Shown here piece after piece: positions 1 through 11,700 of a stretch of DNA of 64,000 bases. Positions within the stretch are counted from its first letter, which is position 1; the number at the start of each line of letters is the position of its first letter. Position numbers and translations under genes: made by a program. A model generated the notes under the pieces. That model ran no database searches. It was not told the DNA's origin and worked only from the letters and a program-made list of their open reading frames with translations. This stretch comes from Sipunculus nudus (lineage: Eukaryota; Annelida; Sipuncula; Golfingiida; Sipunculidae): assembly GCA_026874595.1 (NCBI GenBank), contig CM049315.1:75404401-75468400 (forward strand), written 5' to 3'.

Positions 1-270
1 AGTCTCCTGCATGAGCGAGGGAGACCGAGTACCGCCCTGCTTGTAGATATAGGCCACAACCGTGGTAGTGTCGGTCCGGATGAGAATGTGACGTCCGATC
101 AAGCAGGGAGACAAGTGGGAGATCGCGCGACGGACGGCACGCAGGTCAAGGATATTGATATGGAGCAGACGTTCCGATGGGGACCATATCCCGGAAGCGC
201 GAAGATCGGCGAGATGGGCCCCCAACCGAGGAGAGACGCATCGGAATAGACGGTGCAATCGACACCCCTG
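1..270 (-). pseudogene. DIRS RNase H domain, frameshifted
   Basis: On the minus strand the frame reads VYSDASLLGWG, the usual DIRS RNase H start with a catalytic Asp, and then breaks in a G-run near 210. The next frame continues with SERLLHINILDLRAVRRAIS, then ILIRTDTTTVVAYIYKQGGTRS up to the window edge. One base is missing in the G-run, so the domain cannot be read as one protein. The match rests on recognised family motifs; no alignment was run. Confidence 0.78.
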
Positions 271-299
271 GAAAAAGGAACGCCGCGCAGGAGACAGGA

Positions 300-1492
300 A
301 AGGTCCATCCAGGGACGAAGGGACTGCCAGGGGCGCCGAAACGGGAGGATCGTAGGACGAACCGAGGTTAACCGGAGAAGGCGGTGACGGTGCAAGATAG
401 ACTGAATCGGACGCAGGTACAGGCTGCCGATCGGGATGAAAGACGCGGCCCGGTTGAGAGCACCGTGGAGAGAAGCCGCAGGGCGCGAGTCTACACGGCG
501 CCTCGTGAGAAAGGAACGAATCAGGCGGCGGAGCGGGAGAGTAAAATCACGCGGGAGCAACGCTGTGCCGGACGCCAAAGCGAGCGTGACACCCAGAAAT
601 CCGAGGGACTGGGTGGGAGTGAGAAGAGATTACGCCGCAATGACCAGGAAGCCGAGGTTCCGAAGTAAGATGAGAACCCGGGAGCGATGCGATGCGATGC
701 GGCCGCATGGACAAGCCAGCGTCCAGATAAGGGAGCACAGAAATGCCAGGTGAACGGAGAAAACACGGGACCGCGTGAACAAGTATGGTAAAATCCAGGG
801 GGCCACTAGGATCCGAAAAGGATGGTCTATTTTTGAACGCCCAATCCATCCGCCAAACAATGCGGAGCACAGCATGGATAATGAACATCCGAAACGGGGG
901 CGGACGGATGAACGAAAGGAGGCGCTACAGGTCTATGATCGGGCGCCAACGGCCGTGCGGTTCGGGAACAAGAAAGGCGAGAGTGAAACCCCACGGAGGA
1001 TGGGGAAACCTCGAAAATGCCCGTTTGTCGAACATAGATGGAATGGCCTCCGCCAAGCGAGGCGTCATGCTGGAACGGACGGAGGCGGAGCGGGCTAAAC
1101 GTAAGACGGAACCCGAACTGTAGGGCGCCGAGAATGAACCGCTGTGAGGGGAAACCCGCCCACGCGGGAAAACGGTCGCTGAGCCGAGCGCCGATCGGAG
1201 CTAGAGAGGCAATTCTTGGTCGAACCTCGGATGGAGGATTGACCACGAAAAGGCGGAGAACGGCTGGAACGTCCGGAAGGACGTGAAGAGAGAGCAGATG
1301 CGTGACGCGGCTGAGCGGAAGCTGCAACTGGCTCCGAATTGGGAGGATCGTGGAAGGAAGGCCGAGGCGCAAGAGAGGTCGAGCGGAGGCGGGCCAGACG
1401 ATCCGAGCGCGCCAAGGTGTGGGCAAAGAGAGGCCGTAATTGGCCGCCAAACAGCAGGGAACCGGTAAAGGCGGAGAATAAAGCTCGGTCAA
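300..1492 (-). pseudogene. DIRS reverse transcriptase, broken in several frames
   Basis: Minus-strand pieces in three frames together resemble a DIRS reverse transcriptase. The N-terminal part is around 1492-830 (it includes IGARLSDRFPAWAGFP and a hydrophobic/Arg-rich stretch). The palm contains ISVLPYLDAGL near 730-710. The thumb includes SLHGALNRAASFIPIGSLYL near 490-420. The catalytic motif should carry two adjacent Asp, but the frame changes right after the first one, consistent with a two-base deletion there. Long plus-strand Arg-rich ORFs over this block are composition shadows of the GC-rich minus-strand code. Confidence 0.72.
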
Positions 1493-1493
1493 C

Positions 1494-2587
1494 TCAGCCG
1501 GAGAAGCTTCGGCTGTAAGTGCTTAATGACAGAATGCAATTGTACAACCGGGAGCCAACAACCTGAATAAACTCAGCGCCAGTATGGGCAGAAGCCTGCC
1601 AGAAGGCGTGGAGAGTGAGCGTGTCCGGAGAAACGGCTAGCAAGCTAGTGACAGCCTGCAAGTCGTTAACCATACTGGCCGCACGCCGGCCGAGCCCCTC
1701 CAGAACCGACAGGTGACGATCGGAAAACGGGACAGAGGATGGTAATAAAGACTGACCGTCCGCAAACGGCTGAGCCAGGCCGGACACAAGGCGCAGCGGA
1801 GCAGACTGAACATCCGGGCGCTCAGGAGAAGGGAGCAAGCGAACGAACAGGTAGCCTGGAACCCAGGGGAATTCCCGAGGGTACCGGGGGACCAAGGTGT
1901 AACCGAACCCGGCGGAAGCGATCCCCAGTAGAGCGAGAACCCGAGACCACCGCGTGGGGCCCACGCAAGAGATCCCCCATGTGGTCTGTAATTCCAGACA
2001 CACGGCGGGCGCTGCGGAGGGCGATGGAAGGGGCCAGGATTCAATTAAGAACCGGCCGCCGACGCCGAGGAAGTCCGAGGTTGTACCAACGGAACTTCGG
2101 ACCACTAGGGTTAGCCTCCTATGTGGAGGTAGCCCCTAGGTCCATAAGCGCAGATTTGCGCGTACGCCAAGCCTGGCGGTGCAGCGCGATCGCCGACCAC
2201 TGGTCTGGTGCCAGGGCGGGATCGGCTGACTGAGCTGATTTGCGCGGACGCCAAGCCTGGCGGCGCAGCGCGATCGCCAACCACTGGTCTGATGCCAGGG
2301 CGGGATCGGCTTACTGAGCAGTCGGGGACCCTGGAGAACCCCGTGTAGGGGGAGCCAGAGAGACCTGCTGAGCCGGAGCCACCGGAGGCTGGAAACAGGA
2401 AGCCGGGGAATGAGCAGCAGCAGGAACCATCCGGGAAGGCACAGGAACCGGAGCCGCAGGCCGCACAGCAGATGGTCACTGAAAGAAGGGCCGGCCGGCC
2501 GGTAAGTAACGACGGCAGACGGAGGAACCGGAGGCGAGGCCGGCAGCCCCGAATGGAGGCAGGAGGGACCGACTCACTTACCTGCAC
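1494..2587 (-). pseudogene. DIRS gag-like middle region
   Basis: Two adjacent minus-strand open frames (2587-2111 and 2105-1494) encode Ser/Pro/Gly/Arg-rich protein followed by a more regular segment (RHLSVLEGLGRRAASMVNDL, LLAVSPDTLTLHAFWQ). This is what the variable middle of a DIRS gag looks like. The call rests mainly on its place between the Cys-cluster N-terminus and the RT. Near 2579-2574 the minus strand carries a perfect donor-like CAG/GTAAGT, so the original ORF may have been spliced. Confidence 0.5.
2153..2320 (-). repeat. 84-bp tandem duplication in the DIRS gag
   Basis: Two head-to-tail copies (2153-2236 and 2237-2320) differ at only a few bases. On the minus strand 84 bp is 28 codons, so each copy encodes the same unit (core GTRPVVGDRAAPPGLAYAQI or a close variant). 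The duplication keeps the frame, suggesting it arose while the frame was still open. Confidence 0.85.
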
Positions 2588-2876
2588 ACCAGGAAGGTCC
2601 GGGCGATCCAGTGGGACGGCTCCAGCCGGCCAAGGGGATAAGGAAGGAATCCGGCGAGGAGCCGGGAGGCGAGAACGGCCGGGGAGAAATTACCGGGGCG
2701 CCGGCGAGGGCGCCGGGCGGACTGAATCGGGTCTAGACAAATTGTCGAGAGCCGACATAAGTGATTAAAAAGCCCGGGACAAAATATGTAATATGGAATA
2801 GGCAGATGTGCTGGCAGAACGGGAGGCCGCGGGAACGGGGGAAGAATGCCGTTTCCGTGAATGAGAATTCAACGAT

Positions 2877-3221
2877 TTAACTGTCTAAACCACTGGAGAG
2901 GTGACAGGCGGGAACGGACAGTGAACACAGCACGGCGGTGGTGCGGTCAACCAGGGTAGGCCCCCCCCCCCACCCCCTCCGAGACAACCACGGGGCCAGA
3001 CAATGGAATATAGGAGGGTGAACCCCCAAGTACCGGGGAATGAGCCCAATCCTGGAAAGGGCCCACTGGTCAGACGTCCAAGGCTGGCAGTGAAAACAAG
3101 GATCAGCCGGAACACGGCAGGAGTCATTGTTGGAGCGGCAATGAAAACAAGTGGGGTGTGAGTCCCAACCGGGATTAAGAAGACAAGAGCCACAATAAGT
3201 GGGGTTCTCCATGGCGGGCAA
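2877..3221 (-). pseudogene. DIRS gag N-terminal Cys-cluster domain
   Basis: The minus-strand frame begins MPAMENPTYCGSC and carries a row of Cys/His residues (CGSC, HPTCFHC, SCRV, PCFHC) followed by WTSDQW. A similar CxxC-CxxC-C-CxxC-WxxxQW block opens the gag of many DIRS elements. It ends in a Pro/Ser-rich stretch with a poly-C run at 2961-2971 that probably breaks the frame to the next gag piece. No catalytic role is expected; such clusters probably bind nucleic acid or zinc. Confidence 0.6.
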
Positions 3222-3730
3222 GGGAAAAAGAAGACAACTTACAGTTCAGTTGGCAAACTCATTAGTACAAACCCAACAGTGGACAAATCTCGCAGAGCGG
3301 GATCACACGTCCATCATGGTGTACGCCAGAAGAAAATGTGATTATGGGTAACGGAAGTGTGACCTAGATACACAGGAACGAGGCGGGATGGGCGATAATA
3401 GGCCCAATAAGGGAAAATTTTCGGTTGGCTTACTCTGGCGTATAAACTTTAACAGAGAAAATTCTCATTAATACAGAAACAGCTCACAATTATGTTTACG
3501 TAATAAAACTCTGGTTTATCTGCATTGCACCTAGATGTCCTTGTTGAATGTGTTTGAAATATTTTGGTGGGCACCCCACTTGTTATAAACATGTGGATAT
3601 AAACAAAACAGCCTGTGTATGATGGAACTGGCATTTTCTGACCTATTTTTATAAAAGGTTCAAAGAATCATCTTTAGTTCATAGATGTCAGATGTAGGTA
3701 TAGGCCCCTTTAAGCTTGGTGGATCCTTAC

Positions 3731-3842
3731 CTGTCCTGGTGTGACCAAGCTGCTGTCTGAGGTCCGCCAGCTCGTGGTTCATCTCACTCATCTGATTGGT
3801 CTGATCCTCTAGCTGCTTCGTTAACTCAACCACTCGGTGCCC
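3731..3842 (-). CDS. OFD1: OFD1 coding exon 16, last visible exon
   Basis: 112 bases between acceptor TTTCAG and donor GTAAGG, ending in phase 1. It encodes [20 protein letters not shown], then [15 protein letters not shown]. No further exon is recognisable between here and the DIRS element, so the next one lies beyond base 1. Confidence 0.88.
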
Positions 3843-5659
3843 CTGAAAAATGAAGACACCTAACAATACAGCTTTACCATTAGCATGTGCCCTACACATA
3901 ATGGTTGTAAGCTCTGGTGCATTTGTCCAGAACATGAACAAAATACATGAGATGAACCTTAACTTTAACGATGAGACAGGTGTTTTACTTTTATCATTAA
4001 ACTCCTCATGTAACAGTCGCATTCCATTCCTTGTAATTCATTTCATTCTACCCACTGCTCCCACAGGGAACATATGCCATAAACTGCCACCAGGGGAAGC
4101 ATGTTTATTGGCACCTTGTCAAATATTTAAAACTTCATTTGCACATGGGTAGCCTAGCTCTCATTCACCAAAACATGCAACCAGGGAGGCATGTATATTG
4201 GCATTTTGCCAAACATTTAAACTTGGCTTGCACATGAAAATCCCCAGTTCTCATTCATCAAAATATTTGGCCAAGTGCTTGCCAAGCTTTTAGACAAATG
4301 ATTCAACCAATGAGAGTAGGGCATTCCCCAGTGTCAGGCAAGTTATAGCCCAGACATGCCAATATACATGGCTCCCCTGGTGGCAAAAGCTCCCCTTTGG
4401 ATCAGTGGTAGAATGAAATGAACGTGTAGGAATGGAATGAGGCCACGGTGTTAGGAGTTTATTTTATTTTATTTTATCAAATGCAATCTCTTTTTAGACT
4501 TAACAGGCTAAAACACCTAGTGTTATTCATTGCTAAAAAGGAGTATTCAGCATGCTGAAAAAGGTCTACCAATAAATCAGATCCTGTTTATGTTATTTAA
4601 GGAGTCACTCATGGTCAGATTTAATCATGTCAACTATATAATGATCAGTGCATAATGCACAGCCAATGTAAATACTAATAACATGAGTAAAGGCAGTAAT
4701 AATATTTAATGTCAACTCTGTATCATAATCACACCCTGAAAAATAGCAATGTCACTTAATTCATCTTGCTGTTCTTGTATTATGAATTAATCCTGGTCAT
4801 ATCCTGCCTACATTCTACTATTCATTACACAGCATTACCTCATTGCGTAGACGAAGTTCTAGCTGTTGTCGTTGATGTTCACCGACAGCTTGCTCCTGCC
4901 GTAGTTCATCTCGAATCTTCTCCAGGTGGCGCTGTAGTAGGGCTACCTCTGGTGTAGGTTTCCCTGCCATTTGTGTCATTTCCCTCAGCAGATCTTCTTG
5001 CTCTGATAAATGTCCACGAAAAAGGTACCAATTCCAGTACAACACAACACAATGTTAAATTTCATACGAGATGTCAATGAATCAATACACTGGTCATTTC
5101 TGATCATCTGATAGAAAGCAACCTCTGACATTTAATGAGTATCTTAGAGCCATATAATGCATCAAATATGAAAAATGATATTGTCGAAGGTCCATTTAAG
5201 GCATTAAATATGAATAATGATCTAATATCTTCGCCCCACATGAGGCATCATATATGAATAACAATACTGACCCAGTGTCAATGACAGATGACATTGTCCT
5301 TGCACCATGTAAGGCACCAAATATGAATAATGATAGTGTCTTTCATGTTTCTCAACAGTGCTTTTTTATCTTGGCCTCTTTTGGCCAAATTTATAAACAG
5401 GAAATAAGTCTACTCACTTTGTCTTTCTACCATACATTCCTTTGTAAGTTCTGCACAGCGCCTGTAAATATATCAGTACTATTATAGTAAATGAAAGACC
5501 ACAATAAATATACCATGATCAAAGCAATTTCTCATAATGTCTACATTGGAGAGAGAATTATGTACAGTTACTGTCTATATTATTAAACCCCCCTCCAATT
5601 ATTTTTTTATGCATTAATTTCTATAATTAGTAAGTCTATACATTGTTCCTCAATTATTA

Positions 5660-5716
<57 letters not shown>

Positions 5717-8700
5717 GGATAAATATGTGTAGTTATATCCAGATTAAATGACTCACATTTTCAGACTGTCCATCTCATTCTTCAACACAGCATTTTCTTC
5801 TTTCAGGACTTGATAATCTACCATCTGTTAGTATATTCACAAATATACACAACAAGAAAAAAATACACCACAACATATGACATTTACTTGTGTTGGCACT
5901 AATCACATGTACAGACTTTAACATGTATGTGATACATATCATCCAAGAAGAAGAAAAAAGCTGATACAACATTACTCTTGCAAAACTTGTTTGAAAGAAA
6001 ATGATAAATTATAATTATAAATTTAAATGAGCCAGTCAGAGCCACATTAATGATCTGTGAATGAAATTTAGAGAAGTTTAGAGGAGGAGACACTTAATCA
6101 TGCTTTTAAAAATAAAATATTATGAACCAAAAATCATTTAAAAACCATTTAATCTATAATCTTTTTGAGTATGTGACTAAAGTATGTATAAAATATAGAC
6201 CAAGATGACTCAGACCTCTCGTAATTTTTCACTCAATATCTCCGTCTTCTTTTGATATGCCAGAGCATCATGTCTTGACTTATGTAGGTCAGCCTGAAAA
6301 GAAAACTTATATATAACAATATGGTCAGAAAGTCTTACGAGTGAAAGAAGCAATCTGTTGTAGGCATTTATAGTTATGTAACATCAGTTATTTGCCAACT
6401 GTTGCATACAGCATGGGACAAAACATGTCTTTTGTGCAATACATTTTAATTGTAACACAAATAAACCTGCCCATAAGAGCAGTTACAATCTATTTTGTGA
6501 GATCATGAGTTAAATGTGCAGAACCATATAATCACAGATGGTTAAAGGGATGGAATAAAATATTGATAAACTTATGTATACAAACAATATGATGCCAAAA
6601 ACAACTTACAGGTCAACTATAATTTCATACATTCTGAATACTTTCAAATTTGAGCCAGCTGTAGTAACCTTTGATATATAAAATTATAAACATATTTAAC
6701 ATATTACATAACATATAAAATTTGCTAGGCCTGGCAAGAGTATCTCTACAGCACTCTTTGACAGCATGCTCTGATGTTAAAGGTTGCACTGGTTGCACAT
6801 TTGCAAAAAATTTGTTCTATCTCACACTAGTAGTTCATTTTGGCTGAATACAAAAGTTATCCAGCAAAAGCATCCCCGCACACAAACTTAATATCTCCAA
6901 TTCACGTATTTTACTCACTGTTTTGGTTCTGTGTCACTGTGTGAGTAAACACACACATCCTTTAACAACAGAAAGACTGTGTGACAAGTGATCCAGTCTT
7001 GCATGTGCAGCCAATAAAAATTAGAAGAAATATGAAAGAAGATTCAAAGAAGAAACACCAGTTGGAAGCTTGAAAACTTTCTGATTTTTATAAGTTGGTA
7101 AAGCCACCAGGTGACTACTTGCGATTTCATGTTTTAAAAAAAATTTTTAAAAAAATGGAGGTGGTTACCTCCACCAAAAAAATCTTTAAAAAAAAAAAGT
7201 TTATTTTTCCAGTGTGATTATTAGGACCGTTAATCTTCTTGCTCCGTGTTGTTAAATTCCTCACCTCAAGTTCATTACATCTGACTCTCCTGTCTCTCAC
7301 TTCGTCTTTGATCAGCTTGATGTTTTGTAGCTCCTCATCTAGACGTATCTGATCATCTTTTGCGCGACCTTCTCTGACCTCTAGCTCTTTATAACGCTGC
7401 AGGTATCTACCCTGTTCCTCCAGCTTAAACCTGATGAGAGAAACATGTTCACATTATCACACAAAATAAACATCTGACACTCCTGTCACACACCCATATT
7501 CAAGGCCAAAACACATTTTGGTGCAAGCCACAAGTGGACAGCCACACGAACAGTTTTGGTATCTGACATTGCTGCATGAAAGCTGCCAAATGCTCATCCC
7601 CTGCTGCCACCCATGTCTGTGTGTTCTGACCTTAAGTCTGGTCATTTTAATGATAAGATACTACTAGCTAGTTTTGCCCAATATTGACTGTTGAAACAGG
7701 CAAATCATGGCCATACATTTAACTACTCTATCATATACACTTCAATCTGGTAGACTTGATTCCCAATGAATAGCTGACCCCATATATTCTAATGAGAACT
7801 AAAATAAGGTGAACAAATTTACTGACAAGCATTCACAGTGTGCTGCATCATAATCTGTCATATTCCTGGTAATTTATAAAGGTGACATTATTATTTGTGG
7901 CCTCTTACCTCATTAATTATGCATTATTTTTCTATGAATCAAAAACTCAAGAAAGATATCTATTTATTAGATTGCATAATGAGTGTCATGAAAATTCCTT
8001 GTAATTCCTGATAAGTTATCACAATGACACCAAAAGTTAACGTGAAGACATGTGGCCAAACAGACTGACGCTGACTGTACCATAATATATGTCTATAAGA
8101 TGCGCATACAAATAAAACTTATGTAATGCAACATGAATCAATCAATATGAACTTGTATAACACCCATCTCTGCATGCTCTATAACTATTAGAGACTCCAA
8201 TGTGCAATATAAAGAACCGGGTTGATTATAAAACGGAACACGTGCTACATAAACATGCCTCGCTTGGAGAGGACGGTTCCATGACTAATAACAGATGAAT
8301 TAAAACTGGAAGAAATGACAGAAGCACAAGTCATGGTAATTCATTCTGCAACCAGCAAAATGTAAGGATTCAAGAGACTGACTATTGCTTAATACTTTTG
8401 AAAATGAAACCCATAAACTTGTGGTTGGGTACTGGGTGCAGTTTTAATGGAAGTTCTTGATATCTGACTGTCTAGCGGGATTTCATCTAGGATTTTGGGG
8501 AAGTCTAGGTGCAGTTTTAAAAGGTAGTGCAGTCTCAAAAAGAAGAACTACAGTACTTGTCTATTTCATTGGTAAGTCTTTGGTTGTATTCAATCTCTGC
8601 TCTTCTCACTGCCTCCTCTCTTTTCTTCAAGCTGTCCTGGGTTGATTTCAGTTTTTCATTGAACATATTCTTTTCTCTGTTTAGAAAACAAAGCATGATG

Positions 8701-11700
8701 AAGATACAGAAAACTGTGCGTCAATAGGTCATCTTACATATATGAATTTTATTATTGGCAAAAAAAAGAATGTTTGTAAAGTTAAATATTGAGTATAGAA
8801 ACCTGTGTTGACAGTCGATACCATTTCATGATGATGAAAATGGCCATAATGTCATATCTGATATGTTATATTATTCAAAGGTCTGATGTAATATACAGAC
8901 GGTAACACTATGTTGAAGTCAAACAGATTTATGATAAAGCTTCGACTTATCCCAGGTTTGAAACAAACAGGTTTTATATGGTAATAATTTAACTCTGTGC
9001 ATGAAACTTTGATAAAAGTGTTTTATTTAGTTTTACTGTAGTTTTATAAAGCTAGGAATGATCTTAAGTCAACTGCTTTGTTACATCTTGTTGCAACTCC
9101 AGGGTTTCAAGTGAAGAATTTCAGTAAGTCCATAATACATTCATAAATAAATAAATTTACTCAAATTGTATATCATTAATGTTTCAAGGAAACAGCACTG
9201 CTAGTAAAATAACTGCAATGTTGCAGCCTTCCTTACCTGTTTTGCATGTCTGACTCTCTGCGTAGCTGTGCCTCTCGCTGTCGAACTATTTCAATATCTT
9301 GCAGTATTGACTGTCTCTGGCTGAATGTTTCTTTCTCTTGAATCTGTTAAAATCAAGCAAAACCCTGGAAGATCTCATCTATACTCTTTATCTGTCTGTA
9401 TCCTGCATACCCCCCACCCCCCATCAGGTGCATAAAACAATACTAAACATCCAATTGTTCCAAGAATATTCTAAAGATGACAAATGATAAAGTTTCAAGT
9501 TCCTATATTTTGCTCAGATGGTATACAAAATCTGTCCAAAATGTTTGTTTAAGAAGGGAAAGCTTACCACAGAGTGTCTTCCTTTGTATTTTGTTTAAAA
9601 TTAAAACCTACAATGTTTAATAACAAAATATTGTTTGAACCAGGATGATTTATAGTTAATTGTACAAAGAATTGCATATTTTGTTCTGTCACAGTAAGGA
9701 CAATAGATATTGAATAATCAGACTATCCTAAAAACCCTCTGGCATCACAAGGCCTTTACATCCTTCAATGAGGACCGCACTTTTCGTCATGATTCACTTG
9801 ACATAAACCAAAACTTGTTAGCTTTTTTTGTATACTCACTAAAAACACCTACCATGTGCAAGAGAAATTCTGTTTTTAACTTAGCATATTGGTAAATCCC
9901 TCTGCATTTTTGTTGAATTTCTGACCGCATGAATACAACTTGTATGTGATACAGGAAATGACTCGTTACCATAGAGACAGATTTTCAGTTTGGTTTGTGA
10001 GTTCACATATTCTTTTGTGTTTATTCATCATTCTTAGCCAAATGTTCAGATTATGGACCGTTTACCATGATATTAATGCAACAGATAACCTGATCGTTGC
10101 AGTACATTCCCCATATGGCTTGTATTATGACTCAAGACAGGCTTACCAGCCAAATATAAATGCTTACTGAGTCATGTATTCATGGCTAGAAATAACCACA
10201 CTACTTCTGATGATTGTGACCTCTGTGTTACTGACCTCTTGTTGTTTTTGTAACCTCTCGATGGAGTGTCTCTCCCTCTCTGTCAAGGCGTCACTTTTTG
10301 CTTGATATGCCTGCCCAAGCTGTTGATAGAGAATTACTTCAATTTATTCTTTATTTAATCATTTAATTTTTCATTAATTCTTCCAGAATTACACACCCTA
10401 ACAGGACAGTTTACTTGAATAATAAGTTACAGGAATTAATCATTTGTCACAAACACACACACATATATATATACGTAAAATCACAGCACATTTGTACAAT
10501 CATCTTTTCAGTTGTTATTGATAATGACATGAATGTAAGCAAATAAACAACAAACATTCAGTACAGGACCTCAGTGTCACTCATACAAATACATATAATT
10601 ATTTGTCCCCAACATGAATATGAATAAAGACAGAATACAAAATGAAGAAGCATCCTTCTGTGTCTTTTTCACTTGTGAATTATTTTCTGAAAGTATTAAT
10701 ACACCAAGAAGCTCACCTCTTTCCTAATCCTTTCTATTTCTTTCCTATTTTTCTCCCTTTCTTCAAGCCTCATTCTTTGCAGCTCATTTTCCTTGAACCT
10801 GGCGATCTATCAACATAAAATGAAACCATTAATGACCCACAGCTGGAATGTATTGACTAATGGAGAAATCAACTAAAACACTGACAGCTCAAGATGGGCC
10901 CTGCAAAAGACCAAGAGCCTGCCAGCACAAGCTGAGTGATGCTTTTAACACTTTAATAAAGGATCTGATTACAAATACAGGCAGCGGGAATGGACCCTTA
11001 ACAGATACATATTTAAGTAATAATTTTAATATTTGAATAACTGACAGTCATATATAAAGATGTAAGCACTGAAAAGTGTATTATCAAAGAGGGGCATTAT
11101 TTCATCGATATAATAAACTACAAGCCTGGTCTGTATATTTATCAGGAGGACAGGCCTTAGGACCTTAACCTTTGTCCTCCAAATTTACTGTCTTCTTCCC
11201 CTGTTGGTAGGTGAGTGAAATGTGAAAGATGGAAGGTTTTGGTCAAATAGTTTAGCTTTATATGTTTCCACAAGCTTTTCAAAAAGAGGGACCTGTGACT
11301 TTGATCTTGTGACCCCAAAATCAGTATATTTCTTCCCTAATTGGCAGGCGAGCAATATGCAAAAGATGGAAAGCTTAGGATGAAAAGTATGGATTAAAAT
11401 GACAACCACAATATTTTAAAAGAAGTTGGACGTGACCTTTGATCTTGACCTTTGATCAACAAAATCAAAAGGGTTCTTCTGATATTGGCAGATGAGTCGT
11501 ATGTGGAAGATGGGAGGTTTGGATTAAAATGCATTCACAGTATCTTTTAAAGAAGTGGGCCATGTTACCTTGACCTTTGACCTCAAAATCAATAGATTTC
11601 TTCTCTTATTGGCAGGTGAGCCATATGTGAAAGATGGAAAGTTTGGGATGAAAAGTTTGGCTTAAAATACATTCAAAATCTTTTTCAAGAAGAGTTCTGT

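Larger units (their letters stand above)
1..3440 (-). mobile_element. DIRS-type retrotransposon, degenerate, cut by window edge
   Basis: This GC-rich block contrasts with the AT-rich rest of the window. Read on the minus strand it gives, in order, a Cys-cluster gag N-terminus (about 3221-2877), a Pro/Ser/Arg-rich gag body (about 2587-1494), reverse transcriptase (about 1492-300) and RNase H (about 270-1). The RT/RNase H order, the SDASLLGWG RNase H start and the later RTDTTTVVAYIYKQGG stretch are typical of DIRS elements, which carry a tyrosine recombinase instead of an integrase. That recombinase would lie left of base 1. Several frameshifts show that the copy is dead. It lies on the same strand as OFD1 and beyond its last visible exon, so it probably sits in an OFD1 intron. 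A Ty3/Gypsy assignment fits less well because no aspartic protease is seen and the RNase H is DIRS-like. Confidence 0.8.

Noticed and set aside
155-1468. Series of Arg-rich open frames on the plus strand
   Set aside because: They are antisense shadows of the GC-rich DIRS coding strand; none has a domain, and composition explains their length.
827-1492. 221-residue open frame as an independent gene
   Set aside because: Its position and partial motifs fit the N-terminal side of the DIRS reverse transcriptase, so it is part of that element.
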